A stretch of DNA of 61,645 bases from Pedobacter sp. L105 (GCF_009765875.1 NZ_LMUP01000011.1:1-61645); one strand, 5' to 3'; counted from the stretch's first letter, positions 7,652 to 17,659 are shown. Made by a program: numbers and translations. The notes: generated from the sequence alone by a model not told the origin.

Positions 7652-8302
7652 TTACTGTACAATTCCACTTAAAACAGCAAACCTGATCAATGCGGCTGTA
7701 TTCCTTGATCCTGTTTTTTCAATCAGGCTTTGTCTGTGCCCTTCTATGGTACGCTTACTGATAAACAGTTTTTCAGACATTTCATTATTGGTCAAACCTT
7801 CAGCAATTAAGTGCAGGATTTCAATTTCCCTCATAGAAAAATCTACAGGTGGATTATTTTGGTTAACAGGCACATTTGCAATCTGTATCAATCTGTCCAA
7901 CAATCTGATAGATAACTCCGAACATAAATATTTCTCGCCTGCATTGACATGCTTTAAAGCAAAAACCAGCTCATCAGCACTTACATTTTTTAGCAGGTAA
8001 CCAGAAGCACCTTCAGAAAATGCCTGTGCTACATATTTCTCGTTATCCAGCATAGAAAGCATCACGATCCGTGTTTCAGGACTAATCACTTTTAGCTCCC
8101 TGATCAATGAAATACCATCCATTTCCGGCATATTGATATCTGCCAGAACTATATCCGCTTTAAGGCCGCCGGCAATCATATTCAGCACCTCAAGGCCGTT
8201 CGTAGCTTCTCCTGCTATACTGATTTCTTTATCAGCTTCCAGTAGCATACGGATTCCATTACGAACAATATTGTGGTCTTCTGCCAGCATTAAGTTTAAC
8301 AT
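7652..8302 (-). CDS. NarL/FixJ-type response regulator
   Basis: The 216-residue protein has an N-terminal receiver domain (1-120) with the acidic pair Glu8-Asp9, phosphoacceptor Asp in VLADINMPEMDG (near 55) and Lys in GYLLKNVS, then a C-terminal LuxR-type helix-turn-helix (about 150-212, with GLTNNEMSEKLFISKRTIEG). Phosphorylation should allow dimerisation and promoter binding. The HisKA_3 kinase two genes upstream is of the class that normally pairs with NarL-type regulators, so it is the probable partner. It is the last gene of the CheBR-kinase-CheB-RR run, 28 bp after the stand-alone cheB. Confidence 0.9.
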   Translation of the reverse strand: MLNLMLAEDHNIVRNGIRMLLEADKEISIAGEATNGLEVLNMIAGGLKADIVLADINMPEMDGISLIRELKVISPETRIVMLSMLDNEKYVAQAFSEGASGYLLKNVSADELVFALKHVNAGEKYLCSELSIRLLDRLIQIANVPVNQNNPPVDFSMREIEILHLIAEGLTNNEMSEKLFISKRTIEGHRQSLIEKTGSRNTAALIRFAVLSGIVQ

Positions 8303-8330
8303 AAAATTTCTTTTTAAAAATTAGTGATGA

Positions 8331-9350
8331 TCAATTATTTGACGCTTCGTTATTTGTTCCGAGTTCCATCAGTACCCCTTTCAACCTGTCTACATGCACC
8401 TGGATTTCCTCCGCATGTTTTTGCTTGCCTGAACCGGATTGCCCCTGATTCGCATCAAGCTCATATTTACCCATATTCAATAACAGGTTTTTTCTCTCTT
8501 CCAGCATTCTGATGGCCACCCACAGCGAATCTTCAATTCCATTCAGCTGTGCCTCTTCTAATATTTTCCCGGTAAAAGTATGCCCTGTATAACAGCGGTA
8601 GCGGGGAATAATATCCTGGTTAACCTTTACCAGAACACCGCCGCAATCAGGGCAGGTGAGTGACGTCGGCTCACCTAATTGCAGGTTATCATTTAAACTG
8701 CTGGTCATTCGTTTAGCAATCTGCGCTTCCAGTTTTATATCTGCCGGCACTTCTATCTCCGTACATGAGCCCCGGGTAAAAAGGTCTGTAAGGATGTACC
8801 CCATTTCATTTACAGATAATTTATAATCTACATCTACCTGATGTATTACGCTATTTGGCATATCGGGAAAATCTGCTTCTGCAGGATCCTGAACAATGCA
8901 CAACCCTCCGCTTCTTTTTATGGCATGCATACCTGATGTACCGTCATCCAGCAAACCAGTGAGGATAATACCGGTTACACAGGCATTATAAGATGCTGCC
9001 GCCGAACGAAAAAGCACATCTATAGAAGGTCTCCAGTGATTTTCATATGCTCCTTTAGTGATGCTGATCGTTCCTTTCTCAATCAGCATATGGTGATCTG
9101 CCGGAGCAAGATAAATCGTTTTGTTTTCGATCCGCTGCTGATCTTTGGGAATCACACATTTCAACACTGTATGTCTTTGTATCGTATTTAAAATGACTTC
9201 AGTCATAGACATTCTGGACACGTGGATCACCACAAATACAGCAGCATCCAGATCAAGGTTAAAAGTGGCCATTAATCTTGATACCGCAGCAATACCTCCC
9301 GCGGAAGTGCCTATTGTAATTATATTTTTGGCTTCATCGTGTTCCATCAT
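8331..9350 (-). CDS. Stand-alone CheB-type methylesterase without receiver
   Basis: The 339-residue protein begins directly with a CheB methylesterase domain (about 8-195). The catalytic triad is present: Ser in IGTSAGG (near 15), His in VVIHVS and Asp in LTGLLDDGTSG. There is no N-terminal receiver domain, so it cannot be activated like classical CheB. The C-terminal third has a zinc-ribbon-like CPDCGG...YRCYTGHTF patch (near 250-270) and a helical tail (ERKNLLLNM). Receptor demethylation is the known role of the family, but no MCP, CheA or CheW is in the window. It lies 13 bp after the PAS kinase gene, so the two are surely co-transcribed. Confidence 0.85.
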   Translation of the reverse strand: MMEHDEAKNIITIGTSAGGIAAVSRLMATFNLDLDAAVFVVIHVSRMSMTEVILNTIQRHTVLKCVIPKDQQRIENKTIYLAPADHHMLIEKGTISITKGAYENHWRPSIDVLFRSAAASYNACVTGIILTGLLDDGTSGMHAIKRSGGLCIVQDPAEADFPDMPNSVIHQVDVDYKLSVNEMGYILTDLFTRGSCTEIEVPADIKLEAQIAKRMTSSLNDNLQLGEPTSLTCPDCGGVLVKVNQDIIPRYRCYTGHTFTGKILEEAQLNGIEDSLWVAIRMLEERKNLLLNMGKYELDANQGQSGSGKQKHAEEIQVHVDRLKGVLMELGTNNEASNN

Positions 9351-9363
9351 ATGAGCTAAAATC

Positions 9364-10989
9364 TTAAGCCGAAATTTCCGGCACTTTACTAAATGTTATC
9401 GTTACAACCAGTCCTTTTTTTGTACTGTTAAATTTAATCTTTCCGTTTAATAAATATACCCGGTTCCTGATGCCACTCAAACCAGACCCTGTCCTGCTGG
9501 CTTCTTCTGTATCCTTAGAAAAGCCTCTTCCATTGTCCGTAACCCTTACAAGAACGTGCTCATTTTGTAAACTCACCTTAATCTCAGCACGGGTAGCATG
9601 CGCATGTTTGATACAGTTATTGATCAGCTCCTGGATCATCCTGAAAATGTATAACTGCACATCAGGATGAAGAAGATCAGCGTCTTCGTCAATAAAAGTA
9701 TCAATCTGAAAATCGGGGGTACTGGTGCGCTGGGCCATCTCTTTTGTTCCAGCTGCAAAACCGAAATCTTTAAGTACCGATGGAGTAAGCTCATAAGAAA
9801 GATCCCGGGTTTCCTTGATCGCCTGGTCCAGCATAGCATTCACATTCTTAAATTCTCCTTTAAGGTTATGGCTGCGCTGTATGCTCTCCAGGTTCAATCG
9901 TATCCCATAAAGCAGCTGGCATACACTATCATGGAGTGCCCTGCTAATCGTATTGCGTTCTTTTTCCTGTGCGGTTAACGTTGCGGAAAGAATCAGTTTT
10001 TGCTGACCGTTCTTTAGCAGTTCAGCTTCCTGTTCCATCTTTTTACGTTCCGTAATATCCATCAGTATACCTGCAAAACAATTACTTTCATCCAGCATTT
10101 CAATTTCATGTCCTTTCGCAGCGATATACTTTATCTCCCCGGCCTCATCGGTAATCCTAAACTCCAGATCTATATCTTTCAGGCCGTTTACGGCACTCAT
10201 GAGCTGATGACGGACATAAAGCTGATCCTCGGGATACACCCGCTCTATTAATCCCTTTATCGTGCCATTGAATTGCCAGTCTTTAATACCCATAATTTTA
10301 TAACTGTGGGTATCCAGAAAAACAGTATTTGAACCGCAAGCGATAGTCCAGGTTCCTGTAGCAGAAGCCTTCAACGTCATTTCGAGCCGTTCTTTTGTTT
10401 CTTTAAGGATATGCTGCGCATTTCTGCTTTCCGTAACATCGATTATGGTGATATAATACTTAATATCGGCCACAACGATATTGGGTATCGCTATGCCCTC
10501 CATTCGTGTATAAACGATTTGTCCGCTGGGCAGCGTTAACCTGATTTCGGCACTCTGCTTCCCATCCCCGTGCTGCATACGGTGCAGAAAATTATAAAAA
10601 TCTTCCCAGGATGGAGGGGCAATAAAACTTTGAAATCTTCTGCGGAGTATGGTTTGTTTAGAAATATTCAGCAGGTCAACCCCATTTTGATTGGCTTCCT
10701 CTACTATCCCCAGGTAATCCAGGATAAAATAACCTACCGGGGCAAGGTCATACAGACCAACAAACTTTGCCCTTTCCTGGTCGATAGTTAAATAAGATGC
10801 CTTTAACTCATCATTCTGCATTTCCAGTTCCAGCTGGTAAACCTGTAATTCGTTTAACAGGATATTGATCTCATCAGCGCTCAGATTTGTATTCTCCGGA
10901 AACGACTCTTTATGACGAAGCCATCTGCCGGCAGGTTTATTAACCAGAATACTATTTTTATCTTTAGCCGAATTTTGATCTTTATTCAC
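9364..10989 (-). CDS. PAS-domain sensor histidine kinase, HisKA_3 type
   Basis: The 541-residue soluble kinase has an N-terminal helical segment (EINILLNELQVYQLELEMQN), PAS domain 1 (about 75-190, DLAPVGYFILD), PAS domain 2 (about 205-320, ASATGTWTI), then a HisKA_3 domain with phosphoacceptor His in SRALHDSVCQLLYGIR (near 355) and a HATPase_c domain with GSGLSGIRNRV. No membrane helices are seen, so signal input is cytoplasmic. The start overlaps the end of the CheBR fusion gene by 8 bp, indicating translational coupling. HisKA_3 kinases pair with NarL-type regulators such as the one at the end of this cluster. Confidence 0.9.
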   Translation of the reverse strand: MNKDQNSAKDKNSILVNKPAGRWLRHKESFPENTNLSADEINILLNELQVYQLELEMQNDELKASYLTIDQERAKFVGLYDLAPVGYFILDYLGIVEEANQNGVDLLNISKQTILRRRFQSFIAPPSWEDFYNFLHRMQHGDGKQSAEIRLTLPSGQIVYTRMEGIAIPNIVVADIKYYITIIDVTESRNAQHILKETKERLEMTLKASATGTWTIACGSNTVFLDTHSYKIMGIKDWQFNGTIKGLIERVYPEDQLYVRHQLMSAVNGLKDIDLEFRITDEAGEIKYIAAKGHEIEMLDESNCFAGILMDITERKKMEQEAELLKNGQQKLILSATLTAQEKERNTISRALHDSVCQLLYGIRLNLESIQRSHNLKGEFKNVNAMLDQAIKETRDLSYELTPSVLKDFGFAAGTKEMAQRTSTPDFQIDTFIDEDADLLHPDVQLYIFRMIQELINNCIKHAHATRAEIKVSLQNEHVLVRVTDNGRGFSKDTEEASRTGSGLSGIRNRVYLLNGKIKFNSTKKGLVVTITFSKVPEISA

Positions 10990-13897
10990 TGTCCTGATTT
11001 TTAAATGTAACTAATGATACTAAACTCTTGCCTTTTTGATTATAACTAATAGGCTTAAAACTTACAAACAGATCTTTAAGCCCGGAAGCCTGAAAATCAT
11101 GTTGTATAAATATTTCATCCGGAACGCCAGAAAGCAGCAGCTGATCCAGCTTAGACGTTTTCCATTTGTTGTGAACAATTTCCATAAAAGATTGTTCACT
11201 GATATCTTCTTCTTTTAAATTAAATTGCTGCAAGAACGTATTGTTTACTATAAGCACCTTTTTGTCCTTATCCAAAACAACCGCTGCATCCGGTAAAAGG
11301 TCTATCATTGCCTTTGCATAAATCAGTGTACCGATAAGCTTATTTTCCATTGCCTTTACCGGTGTGATTTTGGTAAAAGTAACTACCGCACCGTTGATAA
11401 AATTATCCATTGTACGATAAGGCATGATCCTCAGGTTATACCATTCCCCTTTTTTCGTACTGACCTCCATCTCTTTCCCTACTAATCTTTCAATTACTTC
11501 TTTGATCGCATCTTCCAGCGATGGATAATCAAAATTTGACACGATATGTGTGATTGACCTGCCGATATCCCCTGGAATAACATTGAATAATTTAGTTACC
11601 TGTGGGGTAAAACGAAGAATATTGAGTTGGTTATCCAAAAATATGGTTCCTATTTCCGTATTGTCCAGCAGGTTCTTCATATCGTTATTGAGCTGAGTTA
11701 GCTCCTCTGCTTTATTCTGGTACTGCAGATTGATGGTCATCAGCTCCTCATTCAGCGACTGCATTTCTTCTTTTGTAGTCAGTGCTTCTTCGTTGGTGCT
11801 TTGTAATTCTTCATTGGTACTCTGTAATTCTTCATTGGTAGACTTCAATTCTTCCAGCGAAGTTTCCATTTGCTCTATCGTACTATGCAGCTGTTGTTTG
11901 GTATAGATCAGTTCCTTTTCCAGTTCTTCTACCGCACCTTCTCTTGAAGGGTCAATATTTTTGCCTTTTGATGTACGTCTTTTCTTTTGCAGGCCATGGT
12001 CATGAAAAGTGACCAGCAGTAAATCCTGCAAGGGCATTTCTGTCAGATAATCTACCCTGAAGCCAACGATATAAATAAAGTTATTATCTTTTACTTTAAT
12101 TTCTGGAACTTCAACATTTCCCTTTCGCTCCCACGCCTGGTGCAGTGCATTTCCCAATGCATATTTAAGTTCTTCTTTAGCCAGGCGGTGAATATTAAAA
12201 ATGGCTTCCCCGGAACTGATCTGCATAAATCTTGAAGTCTGTCCGTTAATGTAAAGGATGTCTCCACGTTCATTTAGCAACAGTGCCGTTGGTGTAAAAC
12301 TATCCAGTAAAATTTTATGGAAAGTTTCTGCAAGCGGGTTTTTAATACTTTTTATCGGTAACTGGCTCTTTACGTTTTTAGTATGCTGATTGGCTACATG
12401 AAAAGGAAAATCAAGCATCGTCCCCACTGCGGAAGTCCCCTCTTTTCTTTTAAAGATCTTCCATTTGTTTTCCAGGCTGATAAAACTGTCACTAAAACTA
12501 CCTACAGATTCTGCAGGCCCCATAAATAACAATCCGCTTGAATTCAGGGAATAATGAAACACAGGGATAATCTTCTTTTGCAGTTCTGATGTCAGGTAAA
12601 TCAGTACGTTGCGACAGCATAGCAGGTCAAGACGCGTAAAAGGGGCATCTTTAATCAGGTTGTGCTGTGCAAAAACAATCATTTCACGGACTTCCTTTTT
12701 CACTACATAACCTTCATTTACCTTAATAAAAAAGCGTTCCAGCCTTTCCGGCGAAACTTCCGATGCGATGTTGGAGAAATAACTTGCAGAACGTGCGTGG
12801 TCAATGGCCTGCGGATCAAGGTCTGTCGCAAAGATTTGCAGCTTAGGCATTTTCACTGATCTGACCGTATCCAAATACTCAATTAACAAAATTGCAATAG
12901 AATAAGCCTCTTCACCGGTAGAACATCCGGCAATCCATACCCGTATGGTATCCCCGTCCTTTTTTGAAGCAAGCAGAGGATAAAGTTTATTTTTTAGCGC
13001 ATCAAAAGCATCATGGTCCCTGAAAAACTTGGTAACACCTATCAGCAACTCATTAAATAACAATACCAGTTCATTAGGGTTCTCCCTCAAATAATTGATA
13101 TAATCAACATAATCATGCAGCTGATGAAAGGCAATACGCCGCTCAATCCTCCTGACGATAGTACTTTTTTTATACAATGTAAAATCATGCCCGGTATGCG
13201 AGCGCAAAAGCATTAGTATTTTTTGTAAATGCGTATGGTTCGCCTGACTTAAAGACTGCTCTGATTCAGATTGCGATTCACGGATGGCCGGATGGCTCAG
13301 GTATTGGATCAGTTTAACCGGCATATCTTCGGGGGGCAGTACATAATCTGCCATATGTGTTTTGATTGATGTACTGGGCATACTCGGGTATTCTGCTGTC
13401 GCAGGATCCTGTACCATTATCATTCCCAATTTCTCCTTAATCATTCTTACACCTGTTTCCCCATCTGCACCCATTCCCGAAAAGATTATTGCTACAGCAT
13501 TATGCCACTGGTCTTCTGCCAGGCTTTGCAAAAAATAATCTATAGACATATGGGCGCCTTTATAACGCGAAGCCTCCATCAATAATAAGCGGCCGTTATG
13601 GATACCCATATCTTTGCCAGGAGGGATCACATAAATATGGTCGGGTTTAACCTGCGTTCCATCCTCTGCCTCCGCAATGGTCATTGAAGTTACGGGCTGA
13701 AGAATACCAGCCACATTGATATGCTGAGATTTATCCAAATGCATGATAATTACAAATGCCATCCCGCTTTTGATGGGCATATGCAAAAAAAACTTTTGAA
13801 AAGCATGAAAAGAGCCCGCAGATCCTCCCATTCCTATGATAGGAAAAGCCGATCTCTTTTCGTTTGCTGTTGTAGATTTACTCTTAAACTGAGTCAT
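10982..13897 (-). CDS. CheB-CheR fusion with coiled coil and PAS domains
   Basis: The 971-residue protein carries a CheB methylesterase domain (about 15-200; triad Ser in GMGGSAGSF, His in IIMHLD, Asp in SGMGADGETG), a CheR methyltransferase domain (about 215-480; SAM motif WIAGCSTGEEAYS and DLLCCRNVLIY), a PAS-like region (about 510-620), a long coiled coil with the heptad repeat ELQSTNEELQSTNEE (about 650-745), and two more PAS domains (about 750-960). Such fusions are widespread and are thought to act in signalling outside classical chemotaxis. No receptors are nearby. The 3' end overlaps the next kinase gene by 8 bp. TAGCTTTG at 13920-13927 is a good -7 element for the whole cluster. Confidence 0.92.
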   Translation of the reverse strand: MTQFKSKSTTANEKRSAFPIIGMGGSAGSFHAFQKFFLHMPIKSGMAFVIIMHLDKSQHINVAGILQPVTSMTIAEAEDGTQVKPDHIYVIPPGKDMGIHNGRLLLMEASRYKGAHMSIDYFLQSLAEDQWHNAVAIIFSGMGADGETGVRMIKEKLGMIMVQDPATAEYPSMPSTSIKTHMADYVLPPEDMPVKLIQYLSHPAIRESQSESEQSLSQANHTHLQKILMLLRSHTGHDFTLYKKSTIVRRIERRIAFHQLHDYVDYINYLRENPNELVLLFNELLIGVTKFFRDHDAFDALKNKLYPLLASKKDGDTIRVWIAGCSTGEEAYSIAILLIEYLDTVRSVKMPKLQIFATDLDPQAIDHARSASYFSNIASEVSPERLERFFIKVNEGYVVKKEVREMIVFAQHNLIKDAPFTRLDLLCCRNVLIYLTSELQKKIIPVFHYSLNSSGLLFMGPAESVGSFSDSFISLENKWKIFKRKEGTSAVGTMLDFPFHVANQHTKNVKSQLPIKSIKNPLAETFHKILLDSFTPTALLLNERGDILYINGQTSRFMQISSGEAIFNIHRLAKEELKYALGNALHQAWERKGNVEVPEIKVKDNNFIYIVGFRVDYLTEMPLQDLLLVTFHDHGLQKKRRTSKGKNIDPSREGAVEELEKELIYTKQQLHSTIEQMETSLEELKSTNEELQSTNEELQSTNEEALTTKEEMQSLNEELMTINLQYQNKAEELTQLNNDMKNLLDNTEIGTIFLDNQLNILRFTPQVTKLFNVIPGDIGRSITHIVSNFDYPSLEDAIKEVIERLVGKEMEVSTKKGEWYNLRIMPYRTMDNFINGAVVTFTKITPVKAMENKLIGTLIYAKAMIDLLPDAAVVLDKDKKVLIVNNTFLQQFNLKEEDISEQSFMEIVHNKWKTSKLDQLLLSGVPDEIFIQHDFQASGLKDLFVSFKPISYNQKGKSLVSLVTFKNQDSE

Positions 13898-13919
13898 TTA
13901 ATTATTTCAAAAAAAATTA

Positions 13920-13927
13920 CAAAGCTA
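13920..13927 (-). promoter_or_regulatory. -7 element for the CheBR signalling cluster
   Basis: Minus-strand TAGCTTTG matches TAnnTTTG and lies 22 bp upstream of the CheBR ATG, in an AT-rich leader. Confidence 0.55.
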
Positions 13928-14081
13928 AAAATACCCTTAAAAATTTCTATTTACAAAAATATATTAAACCTTATAAAAAAAATAAAATCTGAATAACATA
14001 TATAAGTGTTAAATCAATGAAATAGATGAACTAACAAAGAAATGACTAGATGAATGATTCTGGTGCTGACGACAGACAACC

Positions 14082-14645
14082 TTAATTAATCCCTGGAACT
14101 ACCTTGCTGATCTGATGAACAATATGGTGATAGACGTTATCCCAATCCACACGTACAGGACAGTGGAAACTGACAGTTTTAAAAACAAGGTCAGCGCGTT
14201 TCAATAGTTCTTTTTCCAGAGGGTCTACCTTAGTAATGGCGCTAGCCGAAATAGCAGATTCATCTATACAATCATAGATAACTACTTTTGGCCGGTAATT
14301 TTTACTAAAGGAAAGTGCTGAACAGGTATAATACCAGAAGATCCAGTTATCCAGCTTTGCATGTTTAAGAAACCTGGCAAGCAGTTCTGCCAGGCAAGAG
14401 GTAACCTCTGCCGGGGTCAGGCCAGGTTTAATATGGGGAACAACTTTCCACAAAGTTTCTGAACGGGTACCAAAAGAGAGAAATGCCTCTTCTGCGGCAT
14501 CAAACAGCGGATCTTCAAAAAAATAAACGTTGGTATCTTGTTCCGCAAAACGCAATAACAACTGCTGCGGACGCCGCATGACAAAATCCCATCGCTGTGA
14601 TGAAAAGCAAAGTATATTCCTTGGCCTGCTAAAAGCACTATTCAT
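14082..14645 (-). pseudogene. Glycosyltransferase with internal in-frame deletion
   Basis: The 187-residue product starts like a family of about 400-residue cytoplasmic glycosyltransferases (ILCFSSQRWDFVMRRPQQLL, then VVIYDCIDESAI and KELLKRADLVF near residue 150). After ADLVF, where the family enters the linker and the second Rossmann domain that binds the sugar nucleotide, the sequence jumps to a tail (CPVRVDWDNVYHHI) that resembles the family's extreme C-terminus. The frame is kept, so an internal deletion of roughly 200 codons is the simplest reading. Without the donor-binding domain it is unlikely to be an active transferase. GGAGG lies just before the ATG. It has no operon partner. Family assignment is from memory of motifs. 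Confidence 0.55.
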
Positions 14646-14933
14646 CCTCCATCATGTTTTCCTACACTATCATTTTTTTCAGGATTGTTTTTAAGAAGAT
14701 GATCTTATTACAACTTTCCTTGTTCAAAAATAAAATGAATATTTCAACACGAATAGCGATAAATACCTGTTTTTCAATGCGTTAAATACTGATTTTATGG
14801 ATAGAAATTAATCTTACCGACAATAACCCTAAATTTTTTCCCTTTCCATTATTGCAAAAAGAATTTCTTACCATACATCAATGTCGCAACGCACTTTTTT
14901 TTTAATCTTTGTAACATAGAAAAAATTAAAAAC

Positions 14934-15515
14934 ATGAAAAAATTACTTGTACTATTAGTAGTGGCATCATCAGCCCTATTCGCTTTTAAAGCTGTTGAAC
15001 CAAGCACTTGGGTAGCAGACAAATCACATTCTAAATTAGGGTTTGTAATCACTCACTTAATGATGACTGACGTTGAAGGTTCATTCACCAACTTTGAATC
15101 AACTATTGTAGCCTCAAAACCAGATTTTTCTGATGCTGTAATTAACCTGAGCGCAGATATCAGTTCAGTAAAAACTGAAGATGAAAAAAGAGATGCACAC
15201 ATTAAAAGTGCTGACTTTTTTGATGCCGAAAAATATCCTAAACTGATTTTCAAAAGCACTTCATTGAAAAAAGTATCTGCTACAAAATACAAACTTAATG
15301 GTATGCTAACCCTTCACGGTGTAACTAAAGCAGTTGTTTTAGATGCTACTTTAAGAGGCGTAATGGCTAACCCAATGTCTAAAAAAGAAACTGCAGGTTT
15401 CAAAGTTACAGGAACATTAAAAAGAGCTGATTTCGGAATTGGTTCTAAATACCCTAATGCAATTGTAAGTGATGAGATCACTTTAAATGCAAACACTGAA
15501 TTTGTTAAAAACTAA
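14934..15515 (+). CDS. YceI-family lipocalin-like secreted protein
   Basis: The 193-residue protein has a short signal peptide (MKKLLVLLVVASSALFAFKA) and a YceI domain: VEPSTWVADKSHSKLGFVI at the start, DVEGSFTNFE, HIKSADFFDAEKYPKLIFKS in the middle, and the C-terminal LTLHGVTKAV and KRADFGIGSKYP motifs. YceI proteins are beta-barrels that bind polyisoprenoid or other long hydrophobic ligands in the periplasm and often respond to stress or pH. The length is normal. It is a single-gene unit with a strong terminator directly after it. Confidence 0.93.
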   Translation: MKKLLVLLVVASSALFAFKAVEPSTWVADKSHSKLGFVITHLMMTDVEGSFTNFESTIVASKPDFSDAVINLSADISSVKTEDEKRDAHIKSADFFDAEKYPKLIFKSTSLKKVSATKYKLNGMLTLHGVTKAVVLDATLRGVMANPMSKKETAGFKVTGTLKRADFGIGSKYPNAIVSDEITLNANTEFVKN

Positions 15516-15540
15516 TTCTCAAATTTGATTTATATTAAAA

Positions 15541-15572
15541 AACCCTGTTCAGGTAAATACCTGAACAGGGTT
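15541..15572. terminator. Bidirectional intrinsic terminator
   Basis: A perfect 15-bp stem (AACCCTGTTCAGGTA, AA loop, TACCTGAACAGGGTT) flanked by A-run on the left and T-run on the right. It lies between the convergent YceI and M13 peptidase genes and can serve both. Confidence 0.92.
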
Positions 15573-15595
15573 TTTTAATATTGATTTTTTATCCT

Positions 15596-17638
15596 TTACC
15601 AGATCTTCACTCTTTTTTCCGGCGCGAGATAAAGTGAATCACCAGGTTTCACATTAAATGCGGTATAAAACTCAGGGATATTACGAACTACCCCATTTAC
15701 CCTGAATTGTGCCGGAGAATGCGGATCAGTAGATACCTGTTTCCTCACTGCCTGCTCCCTTGTTTTATTTAACCATACCTGTCCCCAGCCTATAAACACA
15801 CGCTGATCGCCGTTAAAACCATCCAGAACAGGAGCATCTTTACCTGCAAGACTTGTATGATATGCTTTCAGGGCGATTGTTAAACCACCCAGATCGCCAA
15901 TGTTCTCTCCAAGGGTGAAATCACCGTTCAGGCTCAAATCATTAAATACTTTGAAACTGCTATATTGACTTACCAGTGCATTGGTACGTTTCTTAAACTC
16001 ATCCAGATCACTCTTGGTCCACCAGTTTCTCATTACGCCATCTCCGTCAAAAGTACTTCCCTGGTCATCAAAACCATGCCCTATCTCATGACCGATCACA
16101 GCACCAATTCCACCATAGTTTACAGCATCATCAGCAGTCTGATCAAAAAATGGAGGCTGCAGGATAGCGGCAGGAAATACAATTTCATTCAAAGGAGGAT
16201 TGTAATAAGCATTTACCGTTTGTGGTGTCATGCCCCATTCCGTTCTATCAACCGGTTTGCCCAGTTTGTTAACCATCCTGTTGTATTCAAATGCATTGGC
16301 ACGGGTAAGATTTCCATAAAGATCATTTTTAACGATCTTCAATGAAGTGTAATCGCGCCATTTATCAGGATACCCAATCTTAGGGGTAAATTTGCTGATC
16401 TTTTTAAGTGCTTCCTTTTTAGTTTCAGGACTCATCCAGGTCAGTTCGTTAATACTGGATTCGTAGGCTTTCAATAGATTACCTACCAGCTGCAGCATAC
16501 GCGCTTTAGCCGCAGGAGAGAAGTGTTTCTCCACGTACAGCTTTCCTACCATCTCTCCCAGTGATCCGTTGACTACAGAAACTCCCCTGCGCCATTGCGG
16601 GCGCTGTTTAGGTATGCCGTTAAGGACAGTGCCGTTAAAGGCAAAGTTCTCTTCATCCAGTGCTGTATTCAGGCTTCCGGCAGAACCATTTACCAGGCTC
16701 CATTTTAGATAGATCTTCCAGGTATCCAGTGAGGTATCCTTAATGATGGCATTCAACTCTTTCGTATAATCTACCTGCGCTACCACCACGCTGTCTGTAT
16801 GCTGAATCCCTGCTTCCGTCAGCATTGCCGTCCAGTCGAAGTCAGGCATCAGTGTATTCAGCTGATTAACTGAATATTTATTGTATAAACCAGCCATATT
16901 CCTGGTTTCTTCTTTTTTCATTTGTTTGGAAGCCAGCGAGGTTTCCAGCGCCATAATTTCTACCGATGCCAGTTTTGCATCAGGAATACCAGCAAGGCTA
17001 AACATCTTCTCTATATGGGCAGTATACTTGTTTCTAATCTCTTCTGATTTGGCGTCTTTCAGGAAATAATATTCTCTATCCGGTAAGCCTAAGCCTCCCT
17101 GCCAGGTAAGCAGCATATAATGTTTAGGGTCTTTAAAATCTTCGCTTACAGAAACACCAAAAGGTGCCATATTACCAATTTTACCTGCATAACCAAAATA
17201 GGCAGCCAGGTCCTTATAGGTTTTAAGCGCATCGATCTTTTTCAAATCTGCTGCAAGTGGTTTAACACCGATGGCGTCTCTTGCTGCGGTGTTCATATAA
17301 GAACCATATAGATCACCGATCTTTTGCTCTTCAGATCCATCGGTGAATTTACCTGAAGCAGCTTTTTCGATAATTTCTTTTACATCCTCCTGGGCTTTAT
17401 CGTTGATGATAGCGCCGGCACCAAAGGATGGTTTATCTGCAGGGATTTCGGTTTTCTTAATCCAGCTGCCATTCACATATTCCATAAAGTTATTGCCTGG
17501 CAATACCTGTTTGTCCATGTTTTCAATAATGATCCCAGATTTAGGCTGGTCATTCTGATGAGTAGAATGAAATGCTGCCAGGGCAAGCATTGATCCAGCT
17601 ATAATTGGTATCCCAAAAGAGAGTTTATAGTTGTACAT
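15596..17638 (-). CDS. M13-family zinc metallopeptidase (neprilysin-like)
   Basis: A roughly 680-residue exported peptidase. The zinc-binding HEIGH helix is in VIGHEIGHGFDDQG, the third ligand Glu in GENIGDLGGL, and the substrate-binding NAYY motif in TPQTVNAYYNPP; the C-terminal end KPGDSLYLAPEKRVKIW is the normal M13 end. M13 enzymes cut small peptides in the periplasm or outside the cell. The frame is open to 17662, but the start at 17638 (MYNYKLSFGIPIIAG) is preferred because a TAGATTTG -7 element lies at 17660-17667, on top of the longer start. The N-terminal hydrophobic stretch is a signal peptide or anchor. Confidence 0.93.
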   Translation of the reverse strand: MYNYKLSFGIPIIAGSMLALAAFHSTHQNDQPKSGIIIENMDKQVLPGNNFMEYVNGSWIKKTEIPADKPSFGAGAIINDKAQEDVKEIIEKAASGKFTDGSEEQKIGDLYGSYMNTAARDAIGVKPLAADLKKIDALKTYKDLAAYFGYAGKIGNMAPFGVSVSEDFKDPKHYMLLTWQGGLGLPDREYYFLKDAKSEEIRNKYTAHIEKMFSLAGIPDAKLASVEIMALETSLASKQMKKEETRNMAGLYNKYSVNQLNTLMPDFDWTAMLTEAGIQHTDSVVVAQVDYTKELNAIIKDTSLDTWKIYLKWSLVNGSAGSLNTALDEENFAFNGTVLNGIPKQRPQWRRGVSVVNGSLGEMVGKLYVEKHFSPAAKARMLQLVGNLLKAYESSINELTWMSPETKKEALKKISKFTPKIGYPDKWRDYTSLKIVKNDLYGNLTRANAFEYNRMVNKLGKPVDRTEWGMTPQTVNAYYNPPLNEIVFPAAILQPPFFDQTADDAVNYGGIGAVIGHEIGHGFDDQGSTFDGDGVMRNWWTKSDLDEFKKRTNALVSQYSSFKVFNDLSLNGDFTLGENIGDLGGLTIALKAYHTSLAGKDAPVLDGFNGDQRVFIGWGQVWLNKTREQAVRKQVSTDPHSPAQFRVNGVVRNIPEFYTAFNVKPGDSLYLAPEKRVKIW

Positions 17639-17659
17639 ATTTGTTGAGTTAGTTAGCAC

